Shown one piece after another: positions 58,897-64,000 of a DNA stretch of 64,000 bases (positions are counted from its first letter, which is position 1; each line of letters opens with the position of its first letter). Under the pieces are notes generated by a model. It saw nothing but the letters and a program-made list of their open reading frames with translations. It had not been told where the DNA came from and made no database searches. Where the stretch lies: positions 1,984,001 through 2,048,000 of the forward strand of contig NZ_CP150481.1 in NCBI RefSeq assembly GCF_047922965.1, written 5' to 3'. The translations under genes were made by a program, and so were the position numbers. This DNA is from Neptunicella plasticusilytica (GTDB lineage: Bacteria > Pseudomonadota > Gammaproteobacteria > Enterobacterales > Alteromonadaceae).

Positions 58897-60270
58897 TTAA
58901 CACTCGATAATATTGACTGCCAAACCACCACGGGCAGTTTCCTTGTATTTGGCTTTCATATCGTTGCCGGTATCCCACATGGTTTTAATCACCTTGTCCA
59001 GTGATACTTTGTGTTCACCCGTGCCGCGTAATGCCAGACGTGAGGCGTTAATGGCCTTGATTGAACCCATGGCATTACGCTCAATGCAGGGTACCTGAAC
59101 CAGTCCACCGACCGGATCACAAGTGAGGCCCAGATTGTGTTCCATACCTATTTCGGCGGCATTTTCGACGGCATCGATACTGCCACCCAATATTTCGGTT
59201 AATGCGCCGGCAGCCATGGAGCAGGCTACGCCGACCTCGCCCTGACAACCCACTTCAGCACCGGATATAGAGGCATTTTTCTTATATAAAATACCTATTG
59301 CTGCTGCAGTTAATAAATAACGGGCGGCCGTATCCTCGTCGACAGGTTGTACGAATTTATCAAAATAGCTCAATACCGCAGGTAAAATGCCTGCCGCACC
59401 ATTTGTTGGTGCTGTTACCACCCTGCTACCGGCGGCATTTTCCTCATTAACCGCCAGCGCAAACAGATTCACCCAGTCCATGGCGACCATGGGATCGGCA
59501 TTTTTTTCATTTTGTAAGCGGCGATATAAGCCTGGAGCCCTGCGCGAAACCTTTAATCCTCCAGGCAGGATCCCTTCTGTTTCAATGCCTTTTTTTACGC
59601 AACCGCGCATCACTTGCCAAATTTCCCACAATTTCGCTTTGATTTCGCTCTGCGGCATAAATGCGGTTTCATTCTTTAGCATTAATGAACTGATCCGGAA
59701 ACCATTGGTCTTGCAATGGGCAATCAGTTCATTGGCGGTTTCAAAGGGGTAGGGTACCGGTTTTTTTTCTTCTTCCAGTGCGATAAATTTTTGCTGGGCG
59801 AAATCTTCTTCGCGAATAATAAAACCGCCTCCGATGGAATAATAGGTTTGTTTGAATATCTCGCCGTCCTGATTGTAGGCAAACAAGGTTAAGCCATTGG
59901 TATGTAGTTTTAGGGTTTTACGGCGATGGAAAACAATCGCATTTTGACGAGGATAGTCGATGACTTTGTCACCATTGAGATTGAGTTGCTGGTTTTTGTC
60001 GATATCGGCCAGCAGCGCATCGATGATATCCACATCAATGCTTTCGGGCGCATAGCCACATAAGCCGAGGATTACGGCTTTGCCTGTACCGTGGCCTTTG
60101 CCGGTCTGGCCCAACGAGCCATATAACTCGGTGACGATACGGGTAGTCTGGTCGAATAATTGTTGTTCTTTCAGGGCATGGATAAAAGCTAACGCAGCAC
60201 GCATCGGTCCTACAGTATGGGAACTGGATGGTCCTATACCAATGCTGAACATATCAAAAACACTGATCAT
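58897..60270 (-). CDS. sdaA: L-serine ammonia-lyase (serine dehydratase), iron-sulfur type
   Basis: SdaA deaminates L-serine to pyruvate using a labile [4Fe-4S] cluster. The 457-residue single-chain protein has the beta-domain start MISVFDMFSIGIGPSSSHT (SSSHT phosphate-type loop) and the alpha-domain cluster cysteines in EVGCQGEVGVACS, LTCDPVGG and VPCIERN. Length matches E. coli SdaA. ATG 60270 is used, with AGAG just upstream; a longer open frame to 60411 runs through the inserted repeat and is rejected. MITE copy 2 lies 25 bases upstream of the start, in the leader or promoter. pabB and nudL precede it in the E. coli order. Confidence 0.96.
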   Translation of the reverse strand: MISVFDMFSIGIGPSSSHTVGPMRAALAFIHALKEQQLFDQTTRIVTELYGSLGQTGKGHGTGKAVILGLCGYAPESIDVDIIDALLADIDKNQQLNLNGDKVIDYPRQNAIVFHRRKTLKLHTNGLTLFAYNQDGEIFKQTYYSIGGGFIIREEDFAQQKFIALEEEKKPVPYPFETANELIAHCKTNGFRISSLMLKNETAFMPQSEIKAKLWEIWQVMRGCVKKGIETEGILPGGLKVSRRAPGLYRRLQNEKNADPMVAMDWVNLFALAVNEENAAGSRVVTAPTNGAAGILPAVLSYFDKFVQPVDEDTAARYLLTAAAIGILYKKNASISGAEVGCQGEVGVACSMAAGALTEILGGSIDAVENAAEIGMEHNLGLTCDPVGGLVQVPCIERNAMGSIKAINASRLALRGTGEHKVSLDKVIKTMWDTGNDMKAKYKETARGGLAVNIIEC

Positions 60271-60295
60271 ATTTTTCTCTTTTATATTTATAAAT

Positions 60296-60525
60296 AACCT
60301 GAGTTCGGGATAAGCCGCGCCTCTCGATAACGCTCTTTTTGCGCCTAGCGGCGTTGGGTTTTGTAGCAATAGCCAGCTATTACGGTCGAAAACCCGTCTT
60401 GCTATCCACAAAATTTCGTCACCGAGTGAGTATCAGGTGTGGTGCAAGCAGAATGTTTATTATAAACAATTGAATTAATTCAATTGTTTAAATTATAACG
60501 ACACTTCTTATCCCGAACTCAGGTT
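60296..60525. mobile_element. MITE-like element, copy 2
   Basis: A 230-bp element with perfect 19-bp terminal inverted repeats, AACCTGAGTTCGGGATAAG at 60296-60314 and its complement at 60507-60525, in the same orientation as copy 1 and flanked by AAAT on both sides (60292-60295, 60526-60529). It shares long blocks with copy 1, for example CGCTCTTTTTG and CTTATCCCGA, but differs at many bases, including paired changes that keep the internal stems (CTCGAT with CCGAG; AATAGC-CA-GCTATT). It has no coding capacity and lies between nudL and sdaA. Confidence 0.85.
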
Positions 60526-60688
60526 AAATAATTTGTAGGGAATAACTAAACATCATGACTATGCGCAATAATCAACGCACTGACAACCTGATAAAAGTAA
60601 TGACTTTGACCAGATCGGCAGCTGATTATTACAGTTGCGCAGAAATAGTCAGCATCAATTAGTTATTTTATATATCAGGACAGGCGTG

Positions 60689-61258
60689 TCAGCTATTGAT
60701 AATATTACTGAGGTTAAGGATAAATGCCGCCGTTACACCCCATATTTGCTGGTCTTCCCAGACGATCATATTAATTGGATGGCGTTTGCCGTTGCGCGTC
60801 ACCCAGTGGATCTGATGGTTGCTTTTATTGATTAGAAATTCTAATGGAACTTCAAACACTTCTGCCACCTCATCGGGGTCGGGTTGCAGATCGACAGGCG
60901 GCTCAACTAGACCGATATAGGGGGTGACTTGATATCGACTGATAGTTTTAAAGCTGGGCAGTACACCAATAATCTCCACCTGCTGTTCGATTAAGCCTAT
61001 TTCTTCACGGGTTTCACGCAAGGCGGTTTGTTGCAGGTTTTGATCTGCGGGTTCATACCTGCCACCGGGAAAACTGATTTGTCCAGGATGATGCTTTAAG
61101 TGTAATGCCCGGCGGGTCAGGATGATGCTCAGTTCGTCGCGAGTCACAACCGGAATTAACACCGCGGCAGGACTTGAAGGGTGCCTCAGTGGATACTCAG
61201 GTTCAAAACGATGGGCGACCTGATGATAAAAACGATTAAGAAAAGTCTGTTTATTCAA
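60689..61258 (-). CDS. nudL: CoA pyrophosphatase (Nudix, NudL/YeaB)
   Basis: NudL hydrolyses CoA and its derivatives to 3',5'-ADP and 4'-phosphopantetheine. The 189-residue protein has the CoA-specific UPF0035 motif (ALHLKHHPGQISFPGG, about residues 51-66) running straight into the Nudix box G-x5-E-x7-REXXEE-x-G (GGRYEPADQNLQQTALRETR then EEIGL). It follows pabB by 6 bases on the same strand, as in E. coli pabB-nudL. The sdaA gene that normally comes next is now separated by MITE copy 2. Confidence 0.95.
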   Translation of the reverse strand: MNKQTFLNRFYHQVAHRFEPEYPLRHPSSPAAVLIPVVTRDELSIILTRRALHLKHHPGQISFPGGRYEPADQNLQQTALRETREEIGLIEQQVEIIGVLPSFKTISRYQVTPYIGLVEPPVDLQPDPDEVAEVFEVPLEFLINKSNHQIHWVTRNGKRHPINMIVWEDQQIWGVTAAFILNLSNIINS

Positions 61259-61264
61259 ATCCGG

Positions 61265-62632
61265 TTAATCCGTTAGTACGGGTAAAATTTTGGCGACTTT
61301 ATCCAGTGTCTCCTGATATTCCTGATGACCATCAGAATCAACTACTAAACCGCCTCCGGCCCAGCAATATATCTGCTGATTTTCACACAATAGCGTGCGA
61401 ATACAAATGCTGGTATCCATATGGCCACTAATGCTCAAATAACCAATACTACCACAGTAAATATTCCGTCTGTGGGGCTCCAGTTCGTCAATAATCTGCA
61501 TGGCGCGTATTTTGGGCGCACCGGTAATGGAGCCACCGGGAAAAGCACCGCGCAGCAAATCCAGTGCACTGTGCTGTGGTTGCAGTAAGCCTTCAACGGT
61601 GGAAACCAGATGGTGAACCGCCGGAAAACTTTCAACAACAAACAGTTCCGGTACGTTAACTGAGCCAGGCTGGCAGTTTTTGCTCAGATCATTACGCAAC
61701 AAATCTACAATCATCAGATTTTCGGCACGGTCTTTTTCTGACTGTTGCAGTACCTCGGCCAGTTGCCGATCTTGTTGTGGATCAGAATGCCGTGGACGAG
61801 TGCCCTTAATCGGTCGGGTCTGAACCTTGTTCTGCTCGACGGCCAAAAAACGTTCCGGCGAAATACTCAGAATACAGCTGTCGGCCAGGCGGATGAATGC
61901 CGAAAATGGTGCCTGATTGGTGCTGCGTAACTTTAGGTAGGCTTGCCACTCATCTCCGCAGTATTGCGCCTTAAAGCGCTGGGCGAGATTCACCTGATAG
62001 CAGTCCCCGGCTAACAAATATTCCTGCACCCGGTCAAATTTAAGCAAATAGTCGGCTTGGCTCATATTTGAAGACCAATGGCTATCCAGCCTGAAAGGCG
62101 AGGTTGATTGAACGGGTTGAGGTACTAATTTTTCGATGTATTGTGCTGATGGATGCGCGTACTGGGGATGAAACAATAAGTAATAATGTTGTCGCTGATG
62201 ATCCCTGATAATTGCCCAGCTATAAATACCAACGGCCATATCGGGCGAGTTGCAATCCTGCAATGCGTTATCCGGCAAGTGCTCGAAACGTTTACCCAAA
62301 TCATATCCCCAATAACCTAGCGCGCCGCCACAAAAAGGCAGTTCTGCCTGATTAACGGGGAGAGGAAACCAACTCTGCTGCTGTTGCTCAATCAACGCCA
62401 TAGGATCGTCGTAGCTGATTGCTGTCGAAGGGGTATCCGAACGCCAGATTTCGGTTTTATCGCCATGGGTCGTTAATGTCGCTAACGGTTCCGCTACCAT
62501 AATATCGTAGCGGGCATGCTGATGCTGGCTACCAGCAGAGTCGAGTAATATTGACCAAGATTGGGCTGAAAAGTGTTGAAATAGCTGGCAAATGTCGGTA
62601 TCTGCGGAAATGGCGAGTTGTTCTACGTTCAC
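61265..62632 (-). CDS. pabB: Aminodeoxychorismate synthase component I
   Basis: PabB aminates chorismate to 4-amino-4-deoxychorismate with ammonia from PabA; PabC (21.9 kb) completes p-aminobenzoate. The 455-residue chorismate-binding enzyme has YQVNLAQRF near residue 200, SPERFLAVEQNKVQTRPIKG near 255-274 (with the PIKGT lysine that marks PabB rather than TrpE) and the C-terminal GGSITGAPKIRAMQIIDELE. The start is GTG at 62632, giving a family-like N-terminal length; the ribosome binding site is weak. No trpE-like feedback motif was judged. Confidence 0.94.
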   Translation of the reverse strand: MNVEQLAISADTDICQLFQHFSAQSWSILLDSAGSQHQHARYDIMVAEPLATLTTHGDKTEIWRSDTPSTAISYDDPMALIEQQQQSWFPLPVNQAELPFCGGALGYWGYDLGKRFEHLPDNALQDCNSPDMAVGIYSWAIIRDHQRQHYYLLFHPQYAHPSAQYIEKLVPQPVQSTSPFRLDSHWSSNMSQADYLLKFDRVQEYLLAGDCYQVNLAQRFKAQYCGDEWQAYLKLRSTNQAPFSAFIRLADSCILSISPERFLAVEQNKVQTRPIKGTRPRHSDPQQDRQLAEVLQQSEKDRAENLMIVDLLRNDLSKNCQPGSVNVPELFVVESFPAVHHLVSTVEGLLQPQHSALDLLRGAFPGGSITGAPKIRAMQIIDELEPHRRNIYCGSIGYLSISGHMDTSICIRTLLCENQQIYCWAGGGLVVDSDGHQEYQETLDKVAKILPVLTD

Positions 62633-62806
62633 GTTTTGACTAGGACCTTGAGCAAAAAGGGGATGGTTTGATTACAATTTCATTGCGGTTCATGTTGGAG
62701 TGAAGCGCCTCTGCAGGGTATCATACAGTGATAAAGTTCCATACGCCCTAAATCGATCTGTAAACGCATTTCTGGCGCAAAATTATATATATCAACGAGG
62801 CAACGC

Positions 62807-64000
62807 ATGACCGTTATACGTCAGCAAGATTTTATCGATAGCATTGAAGATGCTTTGCAATTTATCTCTTATTATCATCCTTTAGACTATGTTCAGGCAG
62901 TTGAAAAAGCCTATAACCGTGAACAAAGCCAGGCCGCGAAAGACGCCATGGCGCAAATTCTGATTAATTCCCGCATGTCGGCAGAAGGGCATCGTCCACT
63001 TTGCCAGGATACCGGGATCGTCACCTGTTTTGTTAAAATTGGCATGAATGTCAGTTGGGATAAAACCGATATGACGGTGCAGGAAATGGTCGATGAGGGA
63101 ACCCGTCGTGCTTATCTTAATGCTGATAACCCGTTACGAGCTTCGATTGTCGCCGATCCTGCGGGAAATCGCCAAAATACCAAAGACAATACCCCAGCTG
63201 TTGTTCATCTGGATATGGTTGCCGGCGATAAAATCGAAGTGATGATCGCCGCCAAAGGGGGCGGTTCGGAAAACAAATCGAAAATGGTCATGCTTAATCC
63301 TAGCGACTCGATTGTCGACTGGGTAGTCAAAACCTTGCCCACTATGGGCGCTGGTTGGTGTCCTCCCGGCATGTTGGGTATTGGTATTGGTGGTACTGCA
63401 GAAAAAGCCGCCGTATTAGCTAAAGAAAGCTTGATGGACCCGGTGGATATTCACGAATTACAGGAGCGCGGCGCACAAACTACCGAAGAAAAGTTGCGTC
63501 TGGAATTGTTTGACGCCGTCAATAATCTGGGTATCGGCGCACAAGGATTAGGAGGGTTAACTACGGTAGTGGATATCAAGATCAAATCCTTGCCAACTCA
63601 CGCTGCTTCCAAACCAGTAGCGATGATCCCCAATTGCGCGGCCACCCGTCACGCGCATTTTTATCTGGATGGCAGCGGCCCGGCCGAACTGAAAAAACCG
63701 AATCTGGATGACTGGCCCCAGGTGACCTGGGAAGTGGGCGAACAAACCCGTCGAGTCAATCTGGATACCGTTACCCGCGAAGAAATCCAGCAGTGGCAAG
63801 CCGGTGAGACAATCTTGCTCTCGGGTAAAATGCTGACCGGTCGTGACGCTGCACATAAACGTATTCAAACCATGCTGGAAAATGGTGAAGGGATGCCGGA
63901 AGGGGTTGATTTGACTAACCGCTTTATTTATTACGTGGGACCTGTTGATGCTGTTGGTGACGAAGCAGTTGGACCAGCAGGCCCGACAACAGCCACAAGG
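62807..64000 (+). CDS. fumA: Class I fumarate hydratase (5' part, truncated by window end)
   Basis: An open frame of 398 codons runs from the ATG at 62807 to the last base without a stop, so the 3' end is outside the window. The product is an iron-sulfur class I fumarase interconverting fumarate and malate in the TCA cycle. Family landmarks are RPLCQDTGIVTCFVKIG near residue 66 (cluster Cys in CQDTG), AAKGGGSENKSKMVMLNP near 148, GIGIGGTAEKA near 190, and NCAATRHAHFYLDGSGPA near 282, which includes a further cluster cysteine. GAGG at 62797-62800 precedes the ATG. Whether it is the FumA or FumB type cannot be told. Confidence 0.93.
   Translation, partial: MTVIRQQDFIDSIEDALQFISYYHPLDYVQAVEKAYNREQSQAAKDAMAQILINSRMSAEGHRPLCQDTGIVTCFVKIGMNVSWDKTDMTVQEMVDEGTRRAYLNADNPLRASIVADPAGNRQNTKDNTPAVVHLDMVAGDKIEVMIAAKGGGSENKSKMVMLNPSDSIVDWVVKTLPTMGAGWCPPGMLGIGIGGTAEKAAVLAKESLMDPVDIHELQERGAQTTEEKLRLELFDAVNNLGIGAQGLGGLTTVVDIKIKSLPTHAASKPVAMIPNCAATRHAHFYLDGSGPAELKKPNLDDWPQVTWEVGEQTRRVNLDTVTREEIQQWQAGETILLSGKMLTGRDAAHKRIQTMLENGEGMPEGVDLTNRFIYYVGPVDAVGDEAVGPAGPTTATR

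Noticed and set aside
60271..60411. N-terminal extension of sdaA through MITE copy 2
   Set aside because: The extra 47 residues come from the repeat; the ATG at 60270 gives the family N-terminus MISVFDMFSIG.
55215..60525. Reading the two inverted-repeat copies as ends of one composite transposon carrying cysB and the kinase
   Set aside because: Each copy has its own pair of inverted ends and its own flanking direct repeats, and the genes between are core genes, so independent insertions are simpler.

Overview
The window is a stretch of chromosome from a Gram-negative gammaproteobacterium, most likely of the Alteromonadales type. The evidence is E. coli-like proteins throughout (Rne, UvrY, CysB, YceF, FtsK), conserved gammaproteobacterial gene blocks (lapA-lapB-pyrF; yceD-rpmF-plsX-fabHDG-acpP-fabF-pabC-mltG-tmk-holB; lrp-ftsK-lolA-rarA-crcB-serS; uvrY-uvrC-pgsA followed by tRNA-Gly/Cys/Leu; pabB-nudL-sdaA), plus an imuA-imuB-dnaE2 cassette and a PEP-CTERM protein. 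Base composition looks moderate. The genus cannot be fixed from the sequence alone.

Layout. 1-7.5 kb: end of gyrA, serC-aroA (serine/PLP and shikimate pathways), cmk, rpsA with a structured leader, ihfB. 7.6-9.9 kb: lapA-lapB (LPS assembly control) and pyrF. 9.9-15.5 kb: rne on the minus strand, divergent rluC and a HAD phosphatase, and yceF. 15.6-26.1 kb: a long block for fatty acid and phospholipid synthesis, folate (pabC), murein (mltG) and replication (tmk, holB), ending with a TatD-family nuclease gene. 26.1-30.9 kb: a PEBP protein, trhO, an exported protein of unknown role, ald divergent from lrp. 31-37 kb: ftsK, lolA, rarA, crcB, serS. 37.1-41.1 kb: an accessory island on the minus strand with a large modular GH10 xylanase and a PEP-CTERM protein. 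41.5-43.6 kb: tusDCBE (sulfur relay for tRNA 2-thiolation) and yccA. 43.8-49.5 kb: tRNA-Ser, a diguanylate cyclase, a small zinc-ribbon-like protein, uvrY-uvrC-pgsA and three tRNAs. 49.6-55.2 kb: an SOS-type operon, LexA box then imuA-imuB-dnaE2 and a fourth, unrecognised small gene. 55.2-60.5 kb: GFA-family protein, a membrane-anchored coiled-coil protein, a sensorless histidine kinase, cysB and sdaA, framed by two copies of a 230-bp inverted-repeat element. 60.7-64 kb: nudL, pabB and the start of a class I fumarase that runs off the window.

Most of the window is core housekeeping. The parts worth most attention are the two divergent copies of a non-coding MITE-like element, whose internal stems show paired compensating changes (one copy abuts the stop codon of the SOS-operon tail gene, the other lies just upstream of the sdaA start); the unknown fourth gene of the mutagenesis cassette; the modular xylanase with two duplicated C-terminal modules; and several strong palindromes or hairpins in front of lapA, trhO and the PEP-CTERM gene. 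I saw no CRISPR array, prophage, complete insertion sequence or rRNA gene. All product names come from reading motifs and remembered family sequences; no database search was run.
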